Assembly (NCBI GenBank): GCA_937873545.1
Contig: CALMWI010000004.1
Span: 1 to 6,968 of the forward strand
From: an uncultured bacterium
GTDB lineage: Bacteria; UBA4055
Length of the DNA: 6,968 nt
Direction of reading: 5' to 3'
The translations under genes and the position numbers were made by a program. Positions within the stretch are counted from its first letter, which is position 1; each line of letters begins with the position of its first letter. The notes below the pieces were generated by a model. It was given only the letters and a program-made list of their open reading frames with translations, did no database searches and was not told where the DNA came from. Shown one piece after another: positions 1 to 5,883 of the stretch.

Positions 1-1
1 G

Positions 2-118
2 GATAAAAAGAAAAATTCAGACAAAATAGATCTCGTGCTGCTGAAAGATATCGGACAACCTGTTATTCAGAATATTGAGCTGAAAAAGCTGGAAGGAATG
101 ATAGATGATATTCGTTAG
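2..118 (+). CDS. aroB: 3-dehydroquinate synthase, C-terminal end only (probable)
   Basis: The open frame enters from the left edge and stops at TAG 116-118, giving the last 38 residues of a protein. The visible tail contains DKKN, then IDLVLLKDIGQPVI, then a short helix ending in DDIR. This matches the usual end of AroB, where a lysine-rich D-K-K segment precedes a hydrophobic strand with an I-G turn and a final helix. AroB makes 3-dehydroquinate from DAHP in the cytoplasm, using NAD and a divalent metal; its catalytic residues lie outside the window. The call is strengthened by the next gene, which encodes the following pathway step and starts inside this frame with a 14-nt overlap, the usual sign of translational coupling. 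The identification rests on a short tail plus context, so it is probable rather than certain. Confidence 0.65.
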   Translation, partial: DKKKNSDKIDLVLLKDIGQPVIQNIELKKLEGMIDDIR

Positions 119-746
119 CATATCGAACACTGACATTGACAAATGCGTTGAGCTCATAGAAAAATACAAGAATGTAGAACTCAGGCTCGATCTGATAAAA
201 GCGGATCCTGATGATATAGGGATCCTTCTCTGCAATGCCGAAACAAGCATCTGCACATATTCCGATATCTCCGATATCAGGAAATGCATGGATTTCACGC
301 TTAAAAGCATTGATTATGGAGCAGATCTCGTTGATGTAAGTATGAATTTGCCGTCAGACGAAATAAGACTTGCGGTCAGCCATGCGAAGAACAAAGAAAA
401 AAGGGTTATGCTTTCATATCATAATTTTCAGTCAACTCCGGACAGGGAATTTCTGAACGGTATAATTAACGAAGCGGATATTTACGAGCCTCATTATATA
501 AAGATCGCCTGTCTTGCCAATTCTGAAGAAGACAGCGAACTCCTGCTTTCTCTGATGCAGGTTAATGACAGAATAATCCCTGTTCCGATGGGTGAAACCG
601 GAAAAAAAGGCAGACTCAAAGCATATATAAACGGCTCTCCAATAGTTTATGCTTATCCGGATGAAGATAAACCTACCGCTCCGGGACAATTGCCTTTTCT
701 AGATTATAAAGATATGAATAAGATTTTAGGAATTATTTACCGCTAA
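105..746 (+). CDS. aroD: 3-dehydroquinate dehydratase, type I
   Basis: AroD dehydrates 3-dehydroquinate to 3-dehydroshikimate through a Schiff base on a lysine, within a TIM barrel. The 213-residue length is slightly below the usual 220-250. Visible motifs are ELRLDL (E25, R27), SYHNF with the catalytic histidine H106, HYIKIA with the Schiff-base lysine K133, the MGETGKKGR loop with substrate-binding R170, and TAPGQ ending in Q195. Two things are odd. The stretch after ICTY (residues 49-52) normally carries a substrate-binding Arg followed a few residues later by E-G-G; here it reads SDISDIR and the loop appears several residues short. The usual D-x-E at the end of the next strand reads DVS (77-79). 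The ATG at 105 is chosen because GGAAGGA at 91-97 sits 7 nt upstream and the N-terminus starts on the first barrel strand. The gene overlaps the preceding probable aroB by 14 nt, and its stop shares 4 nt with the convergent dut gene. Confidence 0.9.
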   Translation: MIFVSISNTDIDKCVELIEKYKNVELRLDLIKADPDDIGILLCNAETSICTYSDISDIRKCMDFTLKSIDYGADLVDVSMNLPSDEIRLAVSHAKNKEKRVMLSYHNFQSTPDREFLNGIINEADIYEPHYIKIACLANSEEDSELLLSLMQVNDRIIPVPMGETGKKGRLKAYINGSPIVYAYPDEDKPTAPGQLPFLDYKDMNKILGIIYR

Positions 747-1174
747 TGACCGGTAGAACCGAATCCGCCTTCACCTCTGTGCGTATCGGAAAGTTCATCA
801 ACTTCGATCACTTCAGCCTGATATACCGGGCTTATGACCATTTGCGCGATCTTCATTCCGGCTGTAATTAAAAAATCTTTCTCCGAGTGATTTATCAGAA
901 TTACGCCGACTTCTCCCCTGTAGCCTTCATCTATCGTACCGGGTGTATTCAGAACCGTGATCCCCTCCTTTAGAGCAAGGCCGCTTCTCGGCCTGACCTG
1001 GGCTTCAGTGTTGGCGGGAAGCTCGATCTTGATCCCTGTTTTAATCAGAGCGGATTCACCTGTGCGGATAAGTTTTTCCTCATTAGAAAAAACATCCATT
1101 CCGGCATCTCCGGGATGAGCATATTGAGGGAGTTTAGCAGTTTCTGATATTTTCTTTACTTTTAACTTGTACAT
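743..1174 (-). CDS. dut: deoxyuridine 5'-triphosphate nucleotidohydrolase (dUTPase)
   Basis: Dut hydrolyses dUTP to dUMP and pyrophosphate, keeping uracil out of DNA and supplying dUMP for thymidylate synthesis. The 143-residue protein has all five motifs of the homotrimeric family in order: GDAGMD (22-27), RPRSGLA (61-67), the uracil pocket around GTIDEGYRGEVG (79-90) with catalytic D82 and stacking Y85, GMKIAQ (106-111), and the mobile C-terminal RGEGGFGSTG (133-142), ending one residue later. Nothing essential is missing, so it should be active. The start is the ATG at 1174-1172, which puts MYKLKVKK at the usual beginning. An in-frame TTG at 1210 would add 12 residues (IFPPEFDLLRP) not typical of the family. 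No clear Shine-Dalgarno lies before the ATG, so initiation may be weak or leader-dependent. The gene converges on aroD with a 4-nt stop overlap and diverges from radC. Confidence 0.95.
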   Translation of the reverse strand: MYKLKVKKISETAKLPQYAHPGDAGMDVFSNEEKLIRTGESALIKTGIKIELPANTEAQVRPRSGLALKEGITVLNTPGTIDEGYRGEVGVILINHSEKDFLITAGMKIAQMVISPVYQAEVIEVDELSDTHRGEGGFGSTGH

Positions 1175-1215
1175 AGGTCGCAATAAATCAAATTCAGGCG
1201 GAAAAATCAAGTGAA

Positions 1216-1244
1216 ATTATATTTTTAAGAAAGTTGAGGGTCAC
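1216..1244 (-). promoter_or_regulatory. candidate sigma70-type promoter for dut
   Basis: On the minus strand a perfect TATAAT lies at 1221-1216, about 40 nt upstream of the dut ATG. Exactly 17 nt further upstream is GTGACC (1244-1239), which matches 4 of 6 bases of TTGACA. The -35 box falls inside copy 1 of the 24-nt repeat (1232-1255), so a protein bound to the repeat could block or alter access of RNA polymerase to this promoter. This is a pattern call only. Confidence 0.4.
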
Positions 1245-1255
1245 TAGATGACACT
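1232..1255. repeat. 24-nt intergenic repeat, copy 1 (decayed inverted repeat)
   Basis: This stretch matches 2564-2587 at 23 of 24 positions in the same orientation; the only difference is G at 1239 where the other copy has T. The core is GTCA, spacer CTAGA, TGAC. The right arm past 1255 has diverged (GATGT), so the long hairpin of copy 2 is not preserved here. It lies between the divergent dut and radC genes, where a terminator has no obvious purpose, which favours an operator or a small dispersed repeat. The role is not established. Confidence 0.7.
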
Positions 1256-1304
1256 GATGTTGTATTATTATGGCTTAGATTTAAAAAATTGAGGAAACAA
1301 AATA

Positions 1305-1991
1305 ATGCAGGTAAGTGATTACATCGTAAAAAAATACGGAAGAACGGAATTTCCGAGAGAAACAATGCTGGAAGGCGGAACAGATGATATGACTCTCCCA
1401 GACCTGATCGCTGTTATAATCGGCAAAGGTTCAAGGTACGAAAGCGTGTTCGCGATATCAGAAAGAATAATTCGAGACTACGGATCTAAAACTATAGCAG
1501 AAATAAAAGATCCGGTAAAGATAGATCAAATGCTCAAGATCGGACTTGTTAATTCTTGCAAGCTCGTCGCCGCATTCGAGCTGGGAAGACGATTTTACAG
1601 CCCGTCGGTAAAGAGAAAGACACTGATAAGAGGTCCGGAAGACATTTACGGTCATACAAAAGAAATGTCAGGTTTTATAAAAGAGGTGTTCAGAGGATTG
1701 TACCTGAATACAAAAAGCATGATAATCCATGACGAAAATATAAGTGTGGGTCATTTGTCCGGTACACTTGTACACCCGAGAGAGGTTTTTAAAACAGCGA
1801 TCGACTGCTCGGCAAATTCCGTAATAGTAGTTCACAACCATCCCTCTGGAGAAGCTCAGCCTTCAAAGAACGATGATGAGATCACAAAAATGCTTAAAGA
1901 AACCGGTGAGATCTTGCAGATACCTCTCGTAGATCATGTTATTATTGCTGAGGGCGGGTACTATAGTTATAATAAAGAGGGAAGACTGTGA
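1305..1991 (+). CDS. radC: RadC family JAMM-motif protein
   Basis: This 228-residue protein matches the length and architecture of chromosomal RadC. The N-terminal third carries the family pattern PRETMLEGG (17-25), then PDLIAVIIGKG (32-42) and a helix-hairpin-helix-like segment ending in AAFELGRR (89-96). The C-terminal half is the MPN/JAMM metal-binding domain, with TLVHPREVF (154-162), HNHPSG (177-182) and D190, giving the complete H-x-H-x10-D signature that coordinates zinc in JAMM proteases. The protein ends with the typical DHVIIAEGGYYSY block (210-222). RadC was once linked to DNA repair, but that reassignment makes its cellular role uncertain. The ATG at 1305 is preceded by GAGGA at 1291-1295. 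It is divergent from dut and shares the 1175-1304 control region with it. A rubrerythrin-type gene follows 89 nt downstream, probably with its own promoter. Confidence 0.93.
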   Translation: MQVSDYIVKKYGRTEFPRETMLEGGTDDMTLPDLIAVIIGKGSRYESVFAISERIIRDYGSKTIAEIKDPVKIDQMLKIGLVNSCKLVAAFELGRRFYSPSVKRKTLIRGPEDIYGHTKEMSGFIKEVFRGLYLNTKSMIIHDENISVGHLSGTLVHPREVFKTAIDCSANSVIVVHNHPSGEAQPSKNDDEITKMLKETGEILQIPLVDHVIIAEGGYYSYNKEGRL

Positions 1992-2026
1992 GCAAAACGA
2001 ATAAGATATTTTACTTAACAGTTAAC

Positions 2027-2055
2027 TTGACTTGAAGATTATTTTTGCATAAATT
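2027..2055 (+). promoter_or_regulatory. candidate promoter for the rubrerythrin-type gene
   Basis: TTGACT at 2027-2032 and TAAATT at 2050-2055 are separated by 17 nt, in the gap between radC and the diiron protein gene. The predicted start site would be about 20 nt before the ATG. The region is AT-rich, so such matches arise easily. The -35 box overlaps TTAACTTGACTTG (2022-2034), which resembles a sequence before the ferredoxin gene at 5833-5846. Confidence 0.35.
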
Positions 2056-2070
2056 AAATCAAACAAACAT

Positions 2071-2078
2071 GGAGAGGA
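2071..2078 (+). promoter_or_regulatory. ribosome binding site deciding the start at 2081
   Basis: The purine run GGAGAGGA ends 2 nt before the ATG at 2081, with its GGAG part 6 nt away. Upstream in-frame TTG at 2045 and ATG at 2069 have no comparable site, and the residues they add (HKLNQTNMERI) do not belong to the diiron fold. The ATG at 2081 is therefore preferred. Confidence 0.6.
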
Positions 2079-2080
2079 TT

Positions 2081-2536
2081 ATGAATTCATCAAAATTTGC
2101 TGAAATAATGGAACTGGCCGTTAAAAATGAGGAAGAGGCTTTTGAATTTTACAGGAAAGCATCTTTAAAAATTAAGGATCCTTCTTTAAAAGCTCTTTTT
2201 AAAGAACTTGCAGAAGAGGAATCCGGTCATAAATCGCTTCTTCTCGGATACCTTGACGACAGTATGAAAACACTAAAATTCAAAGACTCAGCAGACTATA
2301 AGATTTCGGAAACCCTCCCGCTTCCCAAACTTACTGCGGAAATGAAATATACAGATGCAATAGTTCTGGCGATGAAAAAAGAAGAAGCAGCCATGAAAAT
2401 GTACAAAGAATTCGCCGAGGCAAGCGCAGACAAGTCCCAGAAAGAAACTTTTATGGAACTTTCAAAGATGGAGAAAGGACATAAAAAAAGGCTTGAGGAC
2501 ATGTATAACGATACAGCTTTTGTAGAAGCCTGGTAA
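2081..2536 (+). CDS. rubrerythrin-type ferritin-like diiron protein
   Basis: This 151-residue, all-helical, highly charged protein has the duplicated helix-pair pattern of the rubrerythrin/ferritin-like family. The first half shows NEEEAFEFY (16-24) and EESGH (46-50, an E-x-x-H). The second half repeats this with KKEEAAMKMY (99-108) and EKGH (131-134, again E-x-x-H). These Glu and His residues are the expected ligands of a carboxylate-bridged diiron centre. There is no C-terminal Cys-x-x-Cys rubredoxin domain, so it is the short rubrerythrin-like class rather than classical rubrerythrin. Such proteins commonly act in peroxide reduction or iron handling in anaerobes, but the substrate and electron donor are not shown here. 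It lacks a signal peptide and is probably cytoplasmic. It lies between radC and the Cys-rich small gene, with a 12-bp inverted repeat beginning 28 nt after its stop. Confidence 0.85.
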   Translation: MNSSKFAEIMELAVKNEEEAFEFYRKASLKIKDPSLKALFKELAEEESGHKSLLLGYLDDSMKTLKFKDSADYKISETLPLPKLTAEMKYTDAIVLAMKKEEAAMKMYKEFAEASADKSQKETFMELSKMEKGHKKRLEDMYNDTAFVEAW

Positions 2537-2563
2537 AAAAAAGTAAAAAAATATTATTTTATT

Positions 2564-2592
2564 AGTTGAGTGTCACTAGATGACACTCAACT
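2564..2592. repeat. 24-nt intergenic repeat, copy 2, within a perfect 12-bp inverted repeat
   Basis: The left arm AGTTGAGTGTCA (2564-2575) and right arm TGACACTCAACT (2581-2592) are exact reverse complements around the spacer CTAGA. Positions 2564-2587 match 1232-1255 at 23 of 24 bases. In RNA this would be a stable hairpin with a 5-nt loop followed by CTTTTATA, so it could act as a modest terminator after the rubrerythrin-type gene. The same sequence upstream of divergent genes at 1232 argues that termination is not its only role. It could instead be an operator for the 2633-2878 gene or a small dispersed element. Confidence 0.8.
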
Positions 2593-2620
2593 CTTTTATA
2601 TTGCCTCTGATGACAAAAAA

Positions 2621-2627
2621 AAGGAGG
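2621..2627 (+). promoter_or_regulatory. strong ribosome binding site for the gene at 2633
   Basis: AAGGAGG lies 5 nt before the ATG at 2633 and is close to ideal. It fixes the start and rules out the in-frame GTG at 2570, which sits inside the inverted repeat and has no such site. Confidence 0.8.
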
Positions 2628-2632
2628 CGAAA

Positions 2633-2878
2633 ATGTGTCACACAATTTGTAAAAGCATCGGAAACTACTACTACTTCAACTGCGAAGATATTTCGGATGC
2701 CGTCCGGAAGGAAGCAGAAAAATTCTGCAGCAGTATGATAAAAACCGGGACTGATCCCGATACAGGAATCGTGATAAACGCGGAAAACGAGATCAGATAT
2801 CTTACTTTCGGTGAGGTTGCAGGAGGATGTCTTTCTGAAAAACATGTTCATGAATGCGATTATATTCTCGAGTTCTAA
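2633..2878 (+). CDS. small Cys-rich protein of unknown function
   Basis: I do not recognise this 81-residue protein. It starts MCHTIC and has six cysteines (C2, C6, C17, C32, C66, C75) and three histidines (H3, H71, H73). The C2-x-x-x-C6 pair with H3 at the N-terminus and the GGCLSEKHVHEC segment (64-75) near the C-terminus look able to bind a metal or form redox-active thiols, but they match no motif I can name. The middle region contains a charged helix (about 18-37) followed by likely beta strands. There is no signal peptide or membrane segment, so it is probably cytoplasmic. Evidence that it is real is the near-ideal AAGGAGG 5 nt before the ATG and a placement that fills the gap between two clear genes. 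A link to redox or iron metabolism is inferred only from cysteine content and the diiron neighbour. Confidence 0.72.
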   Translation: MCHTICKSIGNYYYFNCEDISDAVRKEAEKFCSSMIKTGTDPDTGIVINAENEIRYLTFGEVAGGCLSEKHVHECDYILEF

Positions 2879-2889
2879 AGTAAACTCTG

Positions 2890-2918
2890 CCTTAAAAAAG
2901 ATGTTTTCTTTTTAAAGG
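2890..2918. other. AT-rich imperfect inverted repeat
   Basis: CCTTAAAAAAG (2890-2900) and CTTTTTAAAGG (2908-2918) are reverse complements at 10 of 11 positions around a 7-nt loop, ATGTTTT. It lies 12 nt after the small Cys-rich gene and could help end its transcript. The stem is weak and no T run follows, so it is not a convincing terminator. A TATATT at 2927-2932 just beyond could be a -10 box for the next gene, but no good -35 box is visible. Confidence 0.35.
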
Positions 2919-2961
2919 GAATACATTATATTGTGGAGTGAACCATAGAAAAGGCAGGGAC

Positions 2962-5760
2962 ATGTTATCCAAATACATACCTCAAAATTTTATCGATTAT
3001 TATCATGATATTTTGAAAAATAATTATATCGTGATTAGAGGTTATGTTATCCATGCTGAAATACATGGCTTGCACGCTATGTTCGAAAAATTATCAAATC
3101 AGGGAGAACTTGGAGCGAAAACTTTTTCTTCTGCTTTGTCGCAGATCGTTGAGCCACTTCTGAAAATAATAAATAAAAGAGGCGGTTCGGTATATAAGTT
3201 GAGCACAGATTCAATTGAGGTATTCTTTCCGGAGACGATTCCTTCGAGATCGGTGAACAACTGCGGGATAGAACTTTTAGATCACATGAAAGATCTGAAA
3301 AGCATAAAAAATCAGTTCGGCAGGTTTACGATCGGATTCAAAGCCGGGGCTGCATATGGGGAAACGGTAATAGGGCAGCTTGGGAAGAACGATAAAGACT
3401 ATTTCATGGCTGGGTCTGCGTTAGATAAAGCTGTCGATTGCTCGCTTAATGCGGATAAAGGGGAATTTCTCGTGAACTGCGGTATGAGATTCAAACTCGG
3501 TATCTGCGATTTTCAGATAAAACATAAGAATTACTATATATCCGAAAAAGTAGAAGAACTGTTCGATCCTTTACCGCATCAATCCAGATCAGGAAAAATA
3601 AATAAAATAGAGCTTTTTACAAGAAAGGTCATATCAGATATTGACCGGGAGAAAGGAACAGGATATGGAGAATTCCGAGATATTACGGTTCTGTGTATAG
3701 GTTTATCTGAAAAAGATCATGATTCGGGTTTTGAGCATGCGGGGCTGAATGAACTTCTTACAAGCATTTTCAGAATATCTTCTGATTACGGAGGACTGCC
3801 GTTAAGAACCGATCTGAGATCCAGAGACAATAAAGTGATCATTCTGTTAGGTGTGACTGAGTCAAGCTGTAACAACGAAGAAAATGCCGCAAAATGCGCT
3901 CTTGATATTTTAAAGGAATCCGGAAATAACAAAGGATTGAGAATGGCTATAAATTCCGGCGCAGTTTATTTAGGCATATCAGGAACAAGTGAAAGGCACG
4001 AGTTTATATGCGCCGGACAGGTATTAGGCACTTGTATAAAGCTGATGAGATCAGCAGAATCGAATGAGATTATTGTGTCAGGAGTTTCTTCCTCAAAGAT
4101 GAATGATGCCGTATTTGAAAACTTTAGGGAAAAAGGGTTCAAAGGTATAAAAACCAGATATAAGATCGCAAGCCTGAAAGGTTTTGCGAAAAAAGAAAAC
4201 CCTGTTCACGAGATAATTATAGGAAGGGATAAAGAATTATCTGAATACAGCGATGCAGTTTCTAAAGGAACTGTTAGAAAAGTGTTTATAAAAGGTAATA
4301 GAGGAAGCGGAAAAAGTACCTTATCCAAAGCTTTTTCAGAAATATCCTCAAAAACCGGAAAAATATTTTCTGTATTATGCGAGAAAGAGACAAAAAACAC
4401 TCCTTATTTTACTGTAATAAACCTTATTAACGATTTTTTAAATAGCTTTTCTTCGGATAGAAGCTACGCTTTAAAAAAAATGCTTGCAGACATAAAGGAA
4501 AGCCATAACTATGACATTTATTCCAGATTTTTAGGAGTAACTGACTTTGACGGAAGATTTATTGACAGAGCTCTTAATGGAGTTATCGACGATGTATCCT
4601 TATCAATGTTCATCAGCTATTCCGGTATATACAGAACATTCATATTTATCGACAACGCAGATTATTTAGATAAATGCAGCCTGAGTGTGCTTCGAAGATG
4701 TCTTGAATATGAAAATATGGACGCAGTATTTCATTTTAATTACGAAAATGATGACCCGATCTCATCACTTAAAGACGGCAAGAACGAGCTTAATTTCAAA
4801 ATAAAGCTCCCTGAAATTCAAACCTTCAACAAAATAAAAAAAGATCAAAACGAATATGTAAATAATAAAAACAATTCGAAGAAAAACATCAAAAGCTTGG
4901 CTTTAAGGTACTACGATATTTTTTGTTACGAACCGGCAGCTATTCTGCTAAGGGAGTATATAAAAAGCGATCCGGCTAAAAATGACTCGGCGTGGTCTTT
5001 GCTGCTCGAAGCGGAGATCTACAGAGCTGAGAGGGAATACGGAAAAGGAATAGTGTTGTGCGATCAAGTCAGGGAGATGACATCCGTTCCCGGCGATGAA
5101 TACTACGCAAAAGCAACCGTGCTTAAAGTTCGGATGCTGTACGAATCGGCAAGGTACGATGAAGCTGTAGCTGAAGCCGAACTTCTGGACAGAAGCAGCG
5201 GTACTGAATTGTTAGCCATTGCCAAATGCCTGAAGGGCTTATCTCAACTGAAAAAGGGCATGTTCACTTCCGCTGAAGTAACCGTCCAAGAAATGTATAA
5301 GATCAAAAATGAGATAAAAGATCCGGAAGCCTCTTCAATGTTTTTCGAACTGTCGGGAAGTTTTGAATTCCACAAGGAAAAATATAAGATAGCAAGAGCT
5401 TATTTTGAAGATATGCTGGCTGTTTCTCAGACCGGCCGGTTTTCGGGACAGGCCCTATCTGCATTGATAAGTATAAGCCTGTGTTACGAAAAAGAAGGTG
5501 AAAATAAAAAAGCGATCGAGATACTAGATAAATTATGTGACGAATCTCTAAAGATGCATAACTTTGATCACGCAATTGAAAGCATAGAAAGCTGTTTCAG
5601 GAATACAAAAGGATCTGATAGAAAAGCCGTATTTTATTCTGACAGGTGGCTTAATGCGGCAAACAGGCTCAAAAGACTGTCCGTTTCAGAAAATATAAAA
5701 ACGCTGATGGCCGGAGTAGTAAATCAGAAATCAGGCAGGGACAGGAATGAATATCGGTGA
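2962..5760 (+). CDS. soluble-adenylate-cyclase-like protein: two degenerate cyclase domains, P-loop NTPase, TPR-like repeats
   Basis: This 932-residue protein has the domain order of soluble (ADCY10-like) cyclases. Cyclase-like domain 1 (about 20-175) has GYVIHAEIHGLHAMFE where the family has D-I-S-G-F-T, so the first metal Asp is Glu33; the second is kept as D83 in STDSI. Domain 2 (about 235-405) has GISGTSERHEF, then GQVLGTCIKLM, where the V-N-x-x-x-R signature has G356 for Asn and K360 for Arg. The NTPase has Walker A GNRGSGKST (445-453) and a Walker B-like strand ending at D564. Only about 80 residues then separate it from the helical TPR-like region (about 645-880), including an Asn/Lys-rich linker near 622-644. 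No transmembrane segment or signal peptide is evident. The ATG at 2962 is preferred because AAGG at 2951-2954 precedes it; GTG at 2938 would add 8 residues with no usable site. A regulatory or signalling role is likely, but cyclase activity is doubtful. Confidence 0.85.
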   Translation: MLSKYIPQNFIDYYHDILKNNYIVIRGYVIHAEIHGLHAMFEKLSNQGELGAKTFSSALSQIVEPLLKIINKRGGSVYKLSTDSIEVFFPETIPSRSVNNCGIELLDHMKDLKSIKNQFGRFTIGFKAGAAYGETVIGQLGKNDKDYFMAGSALDKAVDCSLNADKGEFLVNCGMRFKLGICDFQIKHKNYYISEKVEELFDPLPHQSRSGKINKIELFTRKVISDIDREKGTGYGEFRDITVLCIGLSEKDHDSGFEHAGLNELLTSIFRISSDYGGLPLRTDLRSRDNKVIILLGVTESSCNNEENAAKCALDILKESGNNKGLRMAINSGAVYLGISGTSERHEFICAGQVLGTCIKLMRSAESNEIIVSGVSSSKMNDAVFENFREKGFKGIKTRYKIASLKGFAKKENPVHEIIIGRDKELSEYSDAVSKGTVRKVFIKGNRGSGKSTLSKAFSEISSKTGKIFSVLCEKETKNTPYFTVINLINDFLNSFSSDRSYALKKMLADIKESHNYDIYSRFLGVTDFDGRFIDRALNGVIDDVSLSMFISYSGIYRTFIFIDNADYLDKCSLSVLRRCLEYENMDAVFHFNYENDDPISSLKDGKNELNFKIKLPEIQTFNKIKKDQNEYVNNKNNSKKNIKSLALRYYDIFCYEPAAILLREYIKSDPAKNDSAWSLLLEAEIYRAEREYGKGIVLCDQVREMTSVPGDEYYAKATVLKVRMLYESARYDEAVAEAELLDRSSGTELLAIAKCLKGLSQLKKGMFTSAEVTVQEMYKIKNEIKDPEASSMFFELSGSFEFHKEKYKIARAYFEDMLAVSQTGRFSGQALSALISISLCYEKEGENKKAIEILDKLCDESLKMHNFDHAIESIESCFRNTKGSDRKAVFYSDRWLNAANRLKRLSVSENIKTLMAGVVNQKSGRDRNEYR

Positions 5761-5810
5761 GGAAGCATAAAACTGATAAAAATATTCGGAAAAAGTTATT
5801 AAGGAATTTA

Positions 5811-5839
5811 TTGACATTCGATTTTAATTTATTTAACTT
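5811..5839 (+). promoter_or_regulatory. candidate promoter for the ferredoxin gene
   Basis: A perfect TTGACA at 5811-5816 is followed after 17 nt by TAACTT (5834-5839), a poor -10 match. An alternative is TTGAAC (5838-5843) with TAAAAG (5860-5865), spaced 16 nt. The 123-nt gap and good ribosome binding site suggest the ferredoxin has its own promoter, but which hexamers are used cannot be settled by eye. Confidence 0.35.
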
Positions 5840-5883
5840 GAACTTGTGGAATTAAATCTTAAAAGATAAACAAGGAGTAAAAA

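Noticed and set aside
17..310. 97-residue open frame on the minus strand
   Set aside because: It lies antisense to aroB and aroD, has no ribosome binding site or recognisable motif, and looks like a by-product of codon bias.
1175..1210. TTG start for dut at 1210
   Set aside because: It adds 12 residues outside the conserved dUTPase fold, and the ATG at 1174 gives the standard N-terminus. The weak ribosome binding site at the ATG leaves slight doubt.
1232..2592. CRISPR array
   Set aside because: The two repeat copies are about 1.3 kb apart with genes between them, and no regular spacer series or cas gene is present.
2570..2632. GTG start at 2570 extending the Cys-rich small protein by 21 residues
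   Set aside because: The extension lies in the inverted repeat and has no ribosome binding site, whereas ATG 2633 has AAGGAGG 5 nt upstream.
2890..2918. Convincing rho-independent terminator
   Set aside because: The stem is almost all A-T with one mismatch and no following T run, so it is listed only as an inverted repeat.
2938..2961. GTG start for the cyclase-like gene
   Set aside because: The nearest GGAG directly abuts the GTG, too close to act as a ribosome binding site. ATG 2962 has AAGG at a usable distance and loses only 8 non-conserved residues.
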